Positions 11,091-25,635 of a stretch of 64,000 bases of DNA are shown here, piece after piece. How positions within the stretch are numbered: position 1 is the stretch's first letter; each line of letters begins with the position of its first letter. The notes below the pieces were generated by a model, which was not told the DNA's origin, searched no databases, and worked only from the letters and a program-made list of their open reading frames with translations. A program made the translations under genes and the position numbers. The stretch comes from Drosophila pseudoobscura (taxonomy: Eukaryota; Arthropoda; Insecta; Diptera; Drosophilidae). The stretch is from contig NC_046683.1 of assembly GCF_009870125.1 (NCBI RefSeq), positions 41,059,869 through 41,123,868 of the forward strand, in the 5' to 3' direction.

Positions 11091-14000
11091 AGAGCTCTAG
11101 CCCTGTGTTCCTCCAGGCAGCCAGCAACGCACACTTGTGCATCCGGCGACCTCGTCCTTTGCCACCGATGGAGACTCTCAGCCACGAGGCCTGCTCCGCC
11201 TCCTGCTTCCATCCACAGACTGCAATTATTTTTTGCGCAATGGCACGGGGAAAGTGGAACAGGGAACGATGAGAGGCGAACGCGAACGCGAACGAAACGA
11301 GGAACGGAACGTGGAACGTGCAGCGCTCTTTGATCCTCTTCGGCCATATATTTGCTAACGACAATGACAGCGATGTCTACCAAAGATTCAGGTGTACATA
11401 TATACATACGTACATATATACGTATACAGTTATATGTATATACTATATCTTTATATAAATAGATATATTTCCCCCCCTCTCTCACTCTCTCTCTCACTGT
11501 CTGGCCCTGTCTCTATGAGTGTATGTGTGTGTGTTCTGCTGGTAGTATTTGTTTTATGGCCACGCCCGCCACTTGGGCCAAGTGCAACTGCAGCCAACTT
11601 TTTGCACGCCGCTCAGGCAACTCTTGAAACTTCTCAATGGCACTCGGTGTGGCATCACCTAACCCTCACCGTCACCCTCACCCTCATCATCACCATCACC
11701 ATCGCCCATTACGACCCATCTCCCTGTCGCCTCTTCCTATCTATATTTTGAGACCGCCGACCCCCACGAATCGGAGTAAAAGTCATTCCTAATTCTGGGG
11801 CTTGCGCTTGCTCTCCGAGTTCGGGGGTCTACGGAGGCAGGTGCATATTTTTAGCGCTAAGCACGTCGATGGCTGCCAAATTAGAGACAAAAATGGTGGT
11901 TGCTGCTGTGGAGGCTACCGACTCGATGCCCTTCGATTCCGCACTCAAGATATGCTGCGCTTTAAGAGCTGACAATTGACAACCGGCACGAAAGAGGAAA
12001 CCAAAATCCTTGCAGTTTACTTAACAAACTGTCCAAATTTAAGAATATTGCTAAGACTTGAGACGGAAAATTACAAAGCATGAAGGTACGTGAATCGGAG
12101 CATTTTCTGACAGAACAATATGCTTCTTCTCAAATGAATGCCTTTCGATAGGTCTTAATGATTTCTAGGTGCTAGCTGGTGTGCAATAAATGAGCATTCT
12201 TGGGTCGACTGTTTGAGTAATGACTCAAATCTGACCTCTCGAAGCATTGCAACAAGTTAGATGGATTCGATGGTGGGGACTCTTTTAATACTTAAACTTA
12301 CTCCTGCATATCTTGTATATCTCGATACTCCTGCTTCTGGGTAGAATGAACAACGCTTTGCCCATATTTCGGGTTCCATATAGTCTCGCGCTGTTCTCAA
12401 AGCCTTAGGTTTCTTGAAAAGCTACTCTGCATACAATTTACACAGCATTATTGAGGACTATCCCTTTGCACGTATATTTTAGTGGTTCAGCAGAGGCTTA
12501 AAGCTATCAGGAGCCCCGAAAATGTATCAAGATTATTAATTTATTTCATATGCAACCTTAGGTTAGGTTAGGTTTGTTTACAGGTGTAAAATATTCTGTG
12601 AAAGGATAGCTTATATGGAAAGAAAAGAAACCACAAAGAAAACCAAACACCCATATCATGCGGCTGCCATAAGCGCAATTTCTTTTACTTTTTTTGTGTA
12701 TTTTTTTGTATTTGCTTGGAAAATATATATTCCATAAGAGCATTTAAAGCTTCTTTTTGTTGGCTAAGTTTTCCCTTTCGCACCCCTGAGTCCTTCGGGC
12801 ATTGCGTTTTCTCGTTGGCTGGTCGGGTGGTGTGGGAGAGGAATTTTCAATTCGCATTCTGTGAAATTCGAAACGTCTTCGGCCATTGGCCATTTGGGAT
12901 GCTCGTTATCAAAATGTCAGCCAGTTTTATTGCTGTTCCTGTTGCTGCTGCTGTCATTGTCAACGCTCTACGCTGAATGCCATGAAAGATTGCGCTGCAT
13001 CTTCGGCACGTCCGTCTGCTGTTGCTGTTGCTGCTGCTGCTACTCCCATCCCTCCTTTCACCTTTCTGCCTCTGGCCTTGTCCTCATCCCTCGTTGGTCC
13101 TGGCGAACAACCTGTCCAGGTTTTTGGTAGATGCTGGATGCAATTTTCCCATTTTCCCCAGACTACCGACTCTGGCTGCAAGGTAAAGACGGAGTGGAAG
13201 AAATATGGCAGGAAAATTGCAGGAATAGCTGGAAAAAACGAAGTCCAGGCGAAGTGAAAAGGAAAACAAAATCAAAAAGCACTCACATATTTTCCAATTT
13301 GGTGAGAAGGAAAACGACGATGACGGCGTCATCTCCTCTCCGTCTTGCTACTGTATCTGCTGCTTTGCTCCTTCTTTGAGTATCGCTGATGTGCATGCAA
13401 TTGGCAAACCGAATGTCACATGGCCACAGTCCACAGGTCCACACGGGTCCACAAGGGTCCAGGGGTTGAAATTGAAGCAAAGGGTGATGCAGCAAGTTGC
13501 CATTTTTCATCTGGCATTGCTGTACGGTCCAGTACGGTCCGGTCTGTTGTTGCATGGTCATTACCAGGCCAAGCCAGTTGCAGCAGAATCCACCCACACA
13601 TTCGGAGCAATGCCAAGGACCGAGGACAGTCGACCATTCATCATCGTTTGGCCAGCAGCAACAGCAGCAAAAAGTATGGGACAACATTTAGAAATACTCG
13701 TACTAGCAATATGGCAAGCCCCGAAGTTGGAATCCCCTTTCCAGCCAAACAACAGTCAACAAATCAATCAAGTTGTCCAAGAACACACCAGGTTCAGAGG
13801 GAGCGACAGGGATATACATACGTACATAGGGTATGCTTACAGGAATCCTGAATTCCCGCGGCGAGGGCGAGGCAAGGGCACAACGACAGCTGCTGGACGG
13901 AGGGACTGAGGTCATTCCTGGGCATGCATCCCCATCCAATTCTGCTTCCGTTTCGTACTGCTCTCCCCCTTCGTAGGCCTGAAGCTGTCAGGAGCATCAG

Positions 14001-15041
14001 AAGCATCAGAGGCAGACGAAAGAAGGCATCCACAGAGTGCAATTCATCTTTTGGGTAAGCAACAAATGAGTAGTGCAAGTAAATACGTTGAGAGCTGTCG
14101 CTCTACTTGTTAGCGGACAGAACATACTTATAAGTTATTATAAGAAGTTAAACAGAGTTGGAGCAAGCCTCACTCAAATACCCGTACAAGAAGTCGCAGC
14201 TTTAAGTGAAATGTGAGCAGTAATGCATGGCTGACAGCACTAACATTCTCTATAAACGAGTTTCATAAAGAGCACAAGTCCAGGTGCATCCCCCAGTAGC
14301 AAAAAACCTACTCCTCCTCTGACTCCTCCTGTCGACATATGTCCCATGTCCGGCCATGGCATCCTGGTCCATCATGTAAATTCCTATGCATCAGCAGCAT
14401 CATATCCCATCAATTCGAACCCCCCCATGGACCATGGACCATGGACCCTCGCTGGGTGTGTCCTTCGCTTCAAGGCCGCTGGCATTACGGTAATTGCAGG
14501 GATTTGTCACAGCCCCAAAACAACAGCAACAGCAAAAAAATACATACAGCTTAAAACATGAAATAATAAAAATGAATAGAAAAATAAATTCACTCGTGGT
14601 GGGAAAGGGTGGTGCGGTGATGCTGTGGTTCTGTGGTTCTGTGTGCGAAGGGATGGCAGGGGGCTCTGTCCACAGGCTGCTGGGGGCTCAAATGCAAATA
14701 TTTGTTTAATCAATTCTATATGCGGATGCAACCACAACACCCACGTGCACACACACACGGCATACAGTGCGTGCCACAGCTTTAGGGCTTGAGGCTATTC
14801 AGGTGCCTCACCTGGTGGTGCTTATGGGCAGTGGATCGTAAGAAGCGGATAATAGAATAGGTGTCATCGCTCAGGTATTGGTATCAGCTACTGTCCTCCT
14901 TCTCTTTAACGAATTTAATCAAAAGTTAACTGATTTTCTTTGGGAATAAGTCGAAGGCCTTACTTAAACGAAAAGGTGTTATTCAGATCATGACTAAGAG
15001 CAGGCAAAGGTGACTCACAGTGAAACCATTCGAAGACTGTT

Positions 15042-15078
15042 CGATAATTATCGATACCCTTGCGTATCAAACTTATCG
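15042..15078. promoter_or_regulatory. DRE / CGATA cluster
   Basis: Contains a perfect TATCGATA at 15049-15056, with a CGATA at 15042 and a TATCG at 15074. Such clusters are bound by DREF and BEAF-32 at Drosophila promoters and domain boundaries. No gene start was identified next to it. Confidence 0.35.
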
Positions 15079-17544
15079 AGAGACTAATAGCAGGCAATGG
15101 CCATTGGTAGTAAGGTCGTTGTGAAGCTCTATCGTCACGAAACGTACTGCATCCCGCTTCCCGAAGAGCTGCAGCATAACATGCATACAGTAGTGGATTC
15201 GAGTATATATTGATATATGTGGGTATGTGTACGCCGTGTACGTGTGTACAGTGTGTGCAGACGTATAAGGACGCTTGTACAGGTTATGTGCATATCAATG
15301 TTCGCCTCAATGCCTGCGGCCAATTTGCATCTGGGGGCGGCAATGGCCGTACGAAGGCTGGTTCTTATTCAGAGTGTGGGGGGCACGATCTGGGTTTGGG
15401 TTCGGGGTTCGGGGTTCGGGTTTTGGTTTGGTTTGTTTTTTTTTGGGGATTTGGATTCTCTTTTTGCCGCTGCTCTATTTGTGCCAGAGAGAATTCTGCG
15501 GTGCAATTGTGAAATGCGAGCAAATTGGATTTTCTATAGCGGAAAAGAGCAAAATTTAAATAAAACGAAAAAGAAAACGGAAGCTATCGCTTATCTGAGT
15601 GAGTGTAAGTGTAAGCCACAACACTTACATACATATATTATATATATTTAATTTCAGCTATTTCTTCTAATTGAATCAAAGTATTCAAAGACTGGAAGAA
15701 AATTGAATTTAAGTAATTGCCAGATGTCCTCGTGCTTTAGTTCTTTCAGCAAAAAAGAATATCCATATCACTACGACTCCCTCGCATTCAGAAACTCCCT
15801 GCTAAAAGGCTTCGTTGCCCAAGTCGATCCATCCATTCCATGAAATAACTGAATGCACTTCTCCCAAGAGATTTCATCCAATATTGTCAACAATGTCAAC
15901 TTGCTAAATGCGCTTATAAATTGAAGTATTCGAATAAATCTGGCCTGCATCCTTTTTGCGAGATAGGATTTTGTGAGAATGCAGACCCCTGCCTCTATTT
16001 CTCTTTCTTTTTCCGATTAATTTGCAATACGAACTTCATCAGGCAATTGGATTTGTTTTCACAATGCATCAGGCTTCCTTCCAGTCATCAGCTTCAGAGC
16101 CCAACCCGGCCCACTCCGATGAAGGCAGTCCAAGCCCACAGGCAGGTCGCCTACATTACTATTCTACTGCTTCTGTGCAAATTAAGCTATTGCATATCAA
16201 GGATATTGTGTTGTTGAAAGCAGGGGCTGTTGTGTAGAGGTGGGGGCCAGTCCCTTTTCATACCCCTTTGCAAAGGGGCTATAATTACCGGCAGGTACAA
16301 AAGGCAGCAGTGGCTGCTGCTGGCCATCATTTCGGTACAAATATGCTAGCACGGGTTTCCATGGAAACTAGTCTCACATTTTTGAGAGTGATAGTACCTC
16401 TCCCTGGAGACTTCTATGGCCGCTCCTCTTTGATGCAGGTTCTTGGTATGCAAGTGAGATCTGCTGTATGTACCATCCATCCGCTGTCCTGCCTGCCCTG
16501 CACTCCAGACACCTATGCACAGGGCTCTCTGTGGTAAAAGTATGGATCATTCTTTAAACAACTGAAGCGACTCTATCGTATAAGTGCATTAGAGTTGTCT
16601 TCGAAAAGGATATTCTTCAAGGGTATTGCATTCTTCGGCCATGTTTCCGCGTACAAGGGCTTTGTTTTTTTGGTTTAGTTAACAAAGCATATTGCGTCTA
16701 CATTCCCACATACAAGTACACATGCCCACGGGGGTGGAGTGGGGCGGGGTGGGAGCGTGTGGCTCCAGTTCCTGTATGGCAATCACCAGGCCAACCCCCG
16801 GGCAGGGCAGGGTATAGAGATCTAGTGGGAGCTCTGTCTCTCTCTTCCTGGCAGCTCCCTGTCAGGCTTAAATTATGCGACAACAACAGTTGCAATTGCA
16901 GCGAACGATAACAGGCGACAACAGCAACAGCAACAGCAACGGCAACATTGAAGCGGATTGCAGGTGTCAATGCCCATCGGGCGGAACACGGCAACGGCAA
17001 CGGCAACAGGAGCTGAAGCTGGAGCTGGAGCTGGAGCTGGAGCAGGATCAGCAGCAGGCAACTGGTTGTCAGCGACAGCGACACCAGAATGACGTCCCCT
17101 AAAGCAACTCCAGCAGACAGACCACCCGGAAACCGCACTGGAATGAGTATACAATCCCATTTCACTGAGAGAAATCCAAATGCAATCCAAATCCAATTCT
17201 AAGAAGGCACTCTTCAATACATCGTAGATTAAAGCCCATCGAGTCTTAGATGCGCTGCTCTGATCTATCCCATAACTCCAAATAAACAATGCAATGTACA
17301 ATGGGCGACGAAAACAGTGTATTTTTCTCATCTCTCTTCACAATTGAAGCATATTTCCCATAAACCCAATTTCTCTGCGTGCTGTCGATTGGTTTGCGGT
17401 GGAGATGGAGATGTCGATTTAGGCCTTGCCCATACAATCGACACCCACGGCTCCAAGCTCCAAGCTCCATGCTCCATGCTGGTGTATGGTGTACCAACGA
17501 GGCGGCTCCCGTACCACGAGAAGAGTTTATTTTTTCCAATGCTG

Positions 17545-17550
<6 letters not shown>

Positions 17551-17582
<32 letters not shown>
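17551..17582. repeat. (TGGC)8 tetranucleotide repeat
   Basis: Eight uninterrupted TGGC units. Confidence 0.97.
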
Positions 17583-17583
<1 letters not shown>

Positions 17584-20205
17584 CCCTGTTGCTGTTGAAC
17601 AAAATGTCAGCTTCTGCGAATTTTGCAATTTGAAAGCCACACAAATCACAACAGCAATAACGACAGCAACAACGAAAACAACCATAAAGGCAACAGCACA
17701 GCACATACAGAAAGAAAGAAGAAAGAAGAATGACGCGGGGTGGGGAGGTGTAGGTGGATGTGGATGTGGATGTGGAGGAGCCTTCCCCGCCCCTTGCAGG
17801 CTCCATTTCCCTAATCAATTCATTGAGAGCTATACGATAGAGTTGTCCGATTTTGTTCAAATTGGATTGGGATTGTGTGGAATTACATGCAATTGAATCG
17901 ATGGAAGTATTTGTTTGGTTTTACTTGAAATACGGTCAGGTTATACCCACTACGAGAGATGGTCTCTACTTTCGACACTCAAAACAAACATATATCCTTA
18001 AAGCTGACACACTTTTATCCATTTCATCTATGGGAAGGAACACATAGAGACAGGTGGATTTTCCAAGGAGATCGGATATCGGAATCACCAACTCTTGGCC
18101 AGTTTCATCATTCCACCCACCCTAATGGGCATCGAAAAAGAAGCAAACTTGCAGGCAAATGTTTCAATTTGTTGTTGCTCCCTAGACTGCTCTCTGGACA
18201 TCAAGCTGAAAAAAGGGAGACGAGTCGGAAACTGGTTGACTGCTGGAATATTGTGTGCTCTAGCTCTAGCTAAAGGGGACTGGAGGACTGGACAGAGGAA
18301 CTGTTCACTGGTCACTGGTAACACTCTCCATATCTGGCCAGATTCGAAGTTGAAGTCAGAGACTGCTTAACGGGCGTCAGATCTTTCGTTTCTGTCCTGA
18401 TGCCTTTTCCTTTTTGTTTTTTCTGTTGAAAGGAGTACTCGTTCCACGCCACTCCACTCAACTCAACTCCACTGCTCTGCAAAGTTCCCTATTGGCAGAC
18501 GAGACCCTTCTAACTACTGGCTACTGTCTATCAGCAAATGGAGGGATTCCTCCTTAATGGAGCTCCTTCAACATTAAAGTTCCCACTCTATTGGTAGTTG
18601 AAGAGATTCATTCCTTTTTCAAACAAACCCTCCCTCCTCATCTGGTGCTGCCAGCTCATCTGGTCCAATTAAATATTGTATTTATCTTAATAACCTTTTT
18701 GTGTAATAAACTCCTTGCTAAGGTCGCTTTGCTCTCTCTGGCAGTACGTTCCCCTCTTTAGGGCCATGGCCAGTGTATATGACTTCGAACGGATGCTTGG
18801 AGCTCATTTACTACCCTATTAAGAGGATACATATATGTGCGGGTATATATACAGTTAGTTATGGAAACACTACGAGTACATATACGCTGTTGCTGCCGTA
18901 GGAGCAGGGTATCTTAAGCCTTGGCCCTCCAAAGCCTTTCGCCTCTTCTTCTCGTTTTCCGTCTCCTTTTTCCCCTTGCCTTCTCATGACGCTTCTACTC
19001 GATTGTTGTGCCGGGATATTGTCTGTCCCTCATTAGCGCATAGCTGTTGCTCCTCCTTGCCGCTTGCCGCTTGCCGCTTTCCACACCCACTCCCAATCCT
19101 CTCCTAATCGTCACCGTCAGTTGTTTTCCTACACAGCTTTTTCTTGCTTTTCCTGTATTTTTTCCTTGCCGCACTTTGCAATTTGATTAATTCATGCTTC
19201 CTTGATGCTTGATGCCTTGGGTCAGAGCATTAAGCTCATCTCCCCTCTCCCATCTCCAGTCTCGTGCCTCATGCCTTATGCCTCCTGCAGTGGCAATTAA
19301 ACGGGGTTTTGGTGTTGGGTTCTCGTTCCCCCAAACCAACCGAATGGTTGCTATAGCCCCCTCTACTACTGTATCGCCCTAGATATCCCCCAGTATGGTG
19401 TTGTGTAATCGATATCTGAAAGCTTCCCATTTGCGCCGCTACTTGAGCTGTCATCAAAAGCTGCTCAATTTTTGATTTCGATTTTGATTTTGGTTATTGT
19501 ACGTCCGCCCCACTTTCCCCCACACCAGCCACCCCCATCCCACCTATCCATTCCCCATGGCAGAGTTTTGATTGCGCTCTCTCCATGAGCAACAACATTT
19601 CCCTTTGCGCGTTTATCAATTTCCGTCATCGGCAGAGGCAGAGGCAGTTGCAGGACTCAGGGGCAGGACACAGAGGCAGGAGGCAGCTTCGATGGCAACT
19701 AGGAATGGGGGGAAGGGGTCCGGGTCCGGGTCCCCATCAACGGAACTTGAAGACTCCACTTGAGTGTGTGTCTAGGGTGCGGGGTCTGGGTCTGGGCATG
19801 GATTCGGGTGCGAGTCTTGAGAGTGCGACTGCGAGTGCGAGTGGGCCGTTTCCATCCATATTTCCCTTCTGTATTTTGTTTGTCCTTCGCTCGATTGGCA
19901 TTTCTTTCCTGGCTCTTTCCACTCCCTGTGTTCTCCGACTCGCCGTCGTCTTGTTTCAATATCTGGGAACAGAAGTTAACTTTAACCATTTCCCATTGGC
20001 ATTTCCAATCCTCTGCTATCCCGCAGGCCCGTTGCGGTGGCCACTATTAGCCCATGCTTTAGCAGAGATCGATCCTGTGGGAGCTCTTAAAATGGTTTGC
20101 ATGTTTTTCCCTTCCCTTCCCTTGCCTTCCCCCCATCACGATTCCCTTTCTCTGTCTGTGGCTCTGTCGTCTTGGTGCGGCGGTCCTTTTGTGGGTGAGA
20201 TTTTG

Positions 20206-20267
20206 CGTGTGTGGGTGTGTGTGTGTGGGTGTGGGTGTGTGGGTGTGGGTGTGTGGGTGTGGGTGTA
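20206..20267. repeat. GT / GGGTGT repeat
   Basis: About 60 bp of alternating GTGT and GGGTGT units on the plus strand. Confidence 0.93.
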
Positions 20268-23200
20268 TAACGCTTTATGCTTTATCCACTTGAACTCTTT
20301 CAGTTTTTTATCTATTAAATCATGATTGGCTACAATTTACACAAGTGGGCGACGTCCTCAGCCTTAGTCTTAGCCGTAGCCTCAGCCGTAGCGTTAGCAT
20401 CATCCTCAAGCTTCTCCCGCTTCTTAAAGAGCTCAACTTGAGGTTGCAACACCAGCTGAAGTTTACCCCAAGCTCTTGCCCTTACCCTTGCTCTTACCCT
20501 CACCCCGCACATCCTCACATCCCTGTGCCACAATCGCCCTCGGGCATGTGCTTCAAATTGGATGGATTCTGGAGTCAGGGCTTAGTTTGCTTGGAGTTTT
20601 GTCATATCATGCCTTGGGAGCTCCGAAAAAAAGGGCCACAAAAAAAAAGGTAATTCAATTTTGCAATTGATTCTTAAAGGCAGACGACATGCAGACACTG
20701 AAGAAACTCTATACCTCGTCATAGATGGGAAATATGGGAATCTAGCATTCATTACTGGACCCTTAATAACAGTAAGACAAATGGTTTGCTTCCTTGGGCA
20801 GCAGGAAAGAATATCAGTCATACTAGATCTTACTAGACTAAATCAGACACATAGATGATATATTCTTCTGAAAATCATCTGGTCAGGCATCCCAAGGATA
20901 AGTCTTTCAGTCTTCACTGAACTGTACCCACGAATACAATGTTAGGTAGAAAAAACTAGATGCTTAGCTCTATTTGAAACGAAACTGCAGATGCGAATAA
21001 AACATTATATGCATTTAAAGTAAAAGTAAACTACTTTCCCAGATGAACTCCTCCCCAGTCAGCATTCCCGTGCATTTGGCTTGAATCGCACACACATCCA
21101 CACACACAGAGACAGCAATAAAGCAGTCATCAGATCGGAGCTGGCAGAGGGTCGACATCGACCCCCATAAAGTGCCCGTATACCCGTATTTCCTTGTGGC
21201 CCCGCACAGTTTTCCTTCTGCTGCTGCTGCTCTCTTTTTGGCGCATTTTATTACATATTCGGTTTCAGTCATGCGTTGTCCCCATCGTCGTCTTGCGTTA
21301 TTCATTTTTTGGCTTCGACTTCAACGGCAACGACAACGGCAACAGCAACGGTCTGGGCCTCATTGAAATGCCAGTGCAAGGGGTTCCATTTGGTTGCTTT
21401 GATTGGTTTCGAGCATGTAGTTACCAAAAATTCCAGTGCCAGCGGTTGTTGTGGCCCCTGCCTGGCTAGAGCCTCCCACTAGCCTTCGTTACTGCCTGCC
21501 GCTTCCTGTGGCGCCGCTCTCTCGTGAAAATTGCAGCTGTTGGCAATTCCCATCATCAGGACATACACACACGCATACGAGGCTGGCTGAGACTGTCTGT
21601 CAATATTAAAGTGCCATTAGGGGGAGACACACATCTCTCAGCCATTCGTCTTGAGCAAAGCAGGCGGATATCTGCTGCCAAGGAAACTGTCACCCAAAAA
21701 TTCCCTTGGAATTTGGGCTCTATTACTGCGGCAATTATCCCTCACTGGATTTGATGGGATTCCCAAGGAATTAATGCAGCCATTGATCTATGTAGCAAGT
21801 GCATGTGACACCCTGTTTTTCTACACATCTGAGAAAGGGAATACTGTACGAGCATGAGTCCGGGAGTGGTTGCGGGTGCGGGTGCGAGTGACGGCACAAC
21901 GAAAATGGCTCAAGAGCTCGAGTGCTGCAGCTCGAATGTTGCCATAAATATTGAAGCGCCACAGACCGCTACACCATCTACATGTATGAACAGATATAGA
22001 TATACATAAATATACATATTAATACCAACATATTTATGTACTATGTACACAGGTAGACGATTCGTTTACACAGAGAAAAGTTGTTGGTATTCTTCGGTTT
22101 GTTTCAAGGTACTAGGCGTTAAATAAAACAAAATAAGCCCAATCCCCTATACTGAAGCAAAGGTCTTGCTTGAAGTCAAAATAGTACCAAAAATCAGGTA
22201 AGGTTCTGCACTAAAAGTATCGATCTAACTCCAAGTTGTTGAAATGTAAGCCCCAAAGGAATACCATTAGATCGGTCTATAGTGGCGGCTCTTTCAAAAA
22301 CCATGCACAACATACATACTGTACGAGCATGTGCGTGGACTTCCTATTGAAAGGATACCTGGCCAAAAGGTGAAAGGCAGTTTCAGCTCATTTCGGGAGC
22401 AGAGAAATGCTCCCAGTCCGGCTGGCAGCACGAAGCAGCGGCAAATTGAAAGTTCAATCAGATTTAGATGGAGTTGGGGCAATGGCCCAATGTGGGTATG
22501 TGCATGTGCATAAATATAGCTGTACATAAAATATAATATTTATAAAGATATATATGTGTATATATATACATATGAAAGTATATTTTATGCATGTTTGTAA
22601 GCCTCTGTGAAATCATATTGCAAATCGCATCTTGCGCTGTAAAATTTATTAAAGCGGAAACTATTCATTGCACGATCGAATGAGTTTTATGATTGCTCGC
22701 TTGCCACGACCACGACCATGCAGCAGGACCACCCAGGACCCCCTGCGCCCCCGCCCCGCACACACATGGCATTAATATTTGATTGATATTCATACTGAGA
22801 GCATGCATTTTCTGTTGTGTCGTAATTAGCTTATTCTCGGACCATAAACAGCTATGGAAACCCATCGCTGATATTGGTGGCCGTGACTTTGGATACACTT
22901 TGGAGATGTGTACATTGCTCCTGCTGCAGGATATTGCTGATGGCTTTCTATGCTGGCGACAGAGATACGGATCGAACATATGGCTGCTCTTGTTAAAATC
23001 ATCAGACCATCTGTGTATCACTATACATGCATATATGTATGTGTATATGTACACAGACGCGAAGCAAATATTCCGCATTACTCATACGCCGCGTGTGGCT
23101 GGCGCGACAAAATGGCAAATGCAATTTGATTTTGATTTTATTCATTTTATGCATATCAAACGGAAAAATTTTCCAGAGCACCGCGGGATGGAACCGCATG

Positions 23201-23499
23201 CAAGAATAGGGAGCGGTGGGGAGCTTTCAATGAAGAAGGTCCTCCGCACGAATGCGAGTATGGGGCGGGGGGGGTGGTTTTCCCAGAAGGGTGAAGGTTG
23301 AATGTTAAAGGTTGATTTTAACCGCCTTTCAGTTGTCAGCTTCCGTTTGCGTCGATTTTAATTAATAAAAATTGGCATTTTCCGCCAACATCGAACCAGA
23401 AATGAAATTGCGAAATAAAAATAAATACAATATACAAAAGAGGGTAAAATTATATTAATAATAATAAAATGCAATGGAAAAAGTAGCAGAGGCAAAGCG

Positions 23500-23552
23500 A
23501 CAGAGACAGAGAGAGAGAGAGAGAGAGAGAAAGAGAAAGAGAAAGAGAGAGG
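23500..23552. repeat. GA-rich microsatellite
   Basis: (GA)n followed by GAAAGA units. Such tracts can bind GAGA factor in Drosophila, but no associated promoter is visible. Confidence 0.93.
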
Positions 23553-23725
23553 GTTTGTGTGTGGGAGGAGGGAGAGAGTGTGTCGGCTGTCGGCCAGCTC
23601 CTGTCGGTAGCAATAAATATTTAATATTTAGTGGCTTTCATTGTTCAGAGAAGGCCTTTCGGGGCTGTGCTGTTCAATCCCGGCGCCATAATAATGCCAA
23701 ATGACACGAGAGTGACAGCAGCGGG

Positions 23726-23772
23726 AAATGGAATGAAATGGAACGGAATGGAATGAAATGGAATGGAATGAA
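23726..23772. repeat. AATGG / AATGA pentamer repeat
   Basis: About nine tandem pentamers of the AATGG type with a few A or C substitutions. Confidence 0.88.
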
Positions 23773-25635
23773 ACGTGAAGACATAGAATTGTGGTTGACG
23801 TTATTAATACATGAATCCAACATTGCCATCGCTCCCTCCTTCGCTCTCCAGCCGATTCTCCGATCCTGTGGTCGTCAGTTTCAATTAGACTGAACACACA
23901 TCACCCACATCCGCACATCCGCAGACGAATTCCCTCTCTCTATACACATATATGTATAATATATATACGCACATATAGATAATGGTTAACCCGATACCAC
24001 CGACCGATGCCCCCTAACCCGCGCAGCAGTGGTAGCCAGCGTTGTTCGATTGCAGACGGAAACAAAAACTGAAAGCTGAAAACTGAAAACTGTCCAACTG
24101 AAAATCGGTTTAATGAAGTTTATTGAGAGGAAAAAGCATTCCACATGTGGATTTTCGCCTCGAGAGAGAGAGAGAGAGGGAAACTGTTCATTTTAATTCG
24201 ATTCACTCAGTTCGTCCATTATCGATTTTCGGTCTTTTTGGGGGCCAACCCAATATTTTGCCCCATATTCGTGTGCGACATGGAATTAAGCCGGTTCGGT
24301 TGAGGGATTACATTGCGCTGCATAATTTATACTCGTATTTTTACATACATACATTCACAGAATCGACAGTCAATTATTCTCTGATATCAGCTTACAATAT
24401 TATTAAAGAAGGGATTCCCACAAGCCGACTTTCAGGGTAATCCTCCTACTACCACATTTCCTTTAGGCCATTTCCTATAAAACATTATGTTCTTTACCAA
24501 AATAAAATTTCAGGAAAATTTCAGGGATCGGGGATCCCATGAGTGTGGATCGCGGGATCTAGGACATCAATTGGTAAATTTAATTATACAAGAAGATACA
24601 GCTGTCGAAGAAGCAGCTTAATCTTAAATCATTCGTTCGATACTCGTAAGATTGGTTCGTAATACTATCACGAATCGACAACTCCTACTATATCTTCGAA
24701 TTAGTTTATTTCGAATTTCAGATGCACCTCTTTTAATGTCTGCTTTTCTCATTTGAATCTCTTCTTTCCCCTTCTTTTGTGAAACCCCTTGCACATATTT
24801 ATCAGCCATGAGCCCGAACCCCCATCCATTTCGTTGCAGCCCCAAATCCCCCTGCAAAGTGAAATAAATGAGGCAAATTAAATGGTCACTGGCCAGGGGG
24901 CATGCCACACCCATCAGCGAGTGCAAACCCCCTTTTTGGGTGGGGGGGCAGTGTCAATATTAATGCAAAAGTTTAAGTGTTCCAAATGACGTTGATAATG
25001 TGGCCATAAGGGAGGAGGGTTGTGGCAAGGCTGTGAGGCAGTTGTCCTTGTTGCTGCAGCTTCCGCTGGGATGGCCATGGGCTGTTGCTGGTGCAGGTCC
25101 TGGCTCTGGTTCCGGTTCTGGGGGCAAGGGAGCTTAATATGTAATTTATAAATTTGATTGTGCTGCCAGCGTTGACATCGAAGTCAGCGTCGCTGCGTCT
25201 GATGCTGCTTCTGCTGCTTCTGCTGCCAGAAGTGCACTTAATCCGTACAGAAAAATGCATTCCCCCCACCAAATGTGGTGCCAGCGCCAGTGCCACAGTG
25301 GTGTCCAAATAAGGATGCACAAAACTCCACCAGAGGAATACATCTTCTTCCACAAACTAAGCCAAAGTTCTATTGACATCTTACGAGTCCGGATCGTGTG
25401 GTCTTGCATTTTGGAGCTCTAATCCCTGTACTTACTCTCTAAAAGATTGATCAAATACGTCATTAATACGTCACGGATACTGATGGTAGAAGTATGAATA
25501 CAATTTTAGGACGTAGGAGTGCTGCAGCGTTGAGTACCCAGAATGAAAAGTCGAGTTCACATTGGGTGTTGGTGCGTGGGCAGCGATAGCTTACAAGGCA
25601 AGCCCGCCGCTAGAGAGCCGTGTGGATCGTGTGAG

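Larger units (their letters stand above)
6540..15000. other. non-coding stretch, simple repeats
   Basis: No supported gene. Longer open frames (for example 6877-7521 and 10883-11497) run through repeats and show no recognisable domain. Contents include the GGCACCA heptamer tract, a CAGTCGCT-like octamer tract near 7300-7335, GGAAGTGG-type repeats near 8345-8400, a G-rich telomere-like tract, a TGGTTC hexamer tract and a CCCATCCCAGCCCGT tract. Scattered CAG/CAA runs are typical of Drosophila introns and intergenic DNA. Confidence 0.55.
15000..25500. other. non-coding stretch, simple repeats and CGATA cluster
   Basis: No gene supported. The longest open frames (17246-17860 minus, 19585-20325 plus, 22783-23301 plus) have no recognisable domain and largely follow repeats. 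Contents: a CGATA/DRE cluster at 15042-15078, a perfect CCCCTTTGCAAAGGGG palindrome at 16263-16278, CAACGG/CAG repeats at 16920-17050, (TGGC)8, a long GT/GGGTGT tract, AG-rich runs and an AATGG pentamer tract. Confidence 0.5.

Noticed and set aside
16063..16234. Ser/Pro-rich frame beginning MHQASFQSSASEP
   Set aside because: Looks superficially like a transcription-factor exon, but there is no splice context, domain or continuation that supports it.
17246..17860. 204-codon minus-strand open frame
   Set aside because: Includes the (TGGC)8 repeat and GTGGAT repeats; it reads as poly-SQPA and poly-ST. Not a real gene.
19585..20325. 246-codon plus-strand open frame
   Set aside because: Runs through GGCAGA, GGGTCC and GGGTGT repeats; the predicted protein is low-complexity and matches nothing known.
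22783..23301. 172-codon plus-strand open frame
   Set aside because: No recognisable domain, a TATATG-type repeat inside it, and composition like the neighbouring non-coding DNA.
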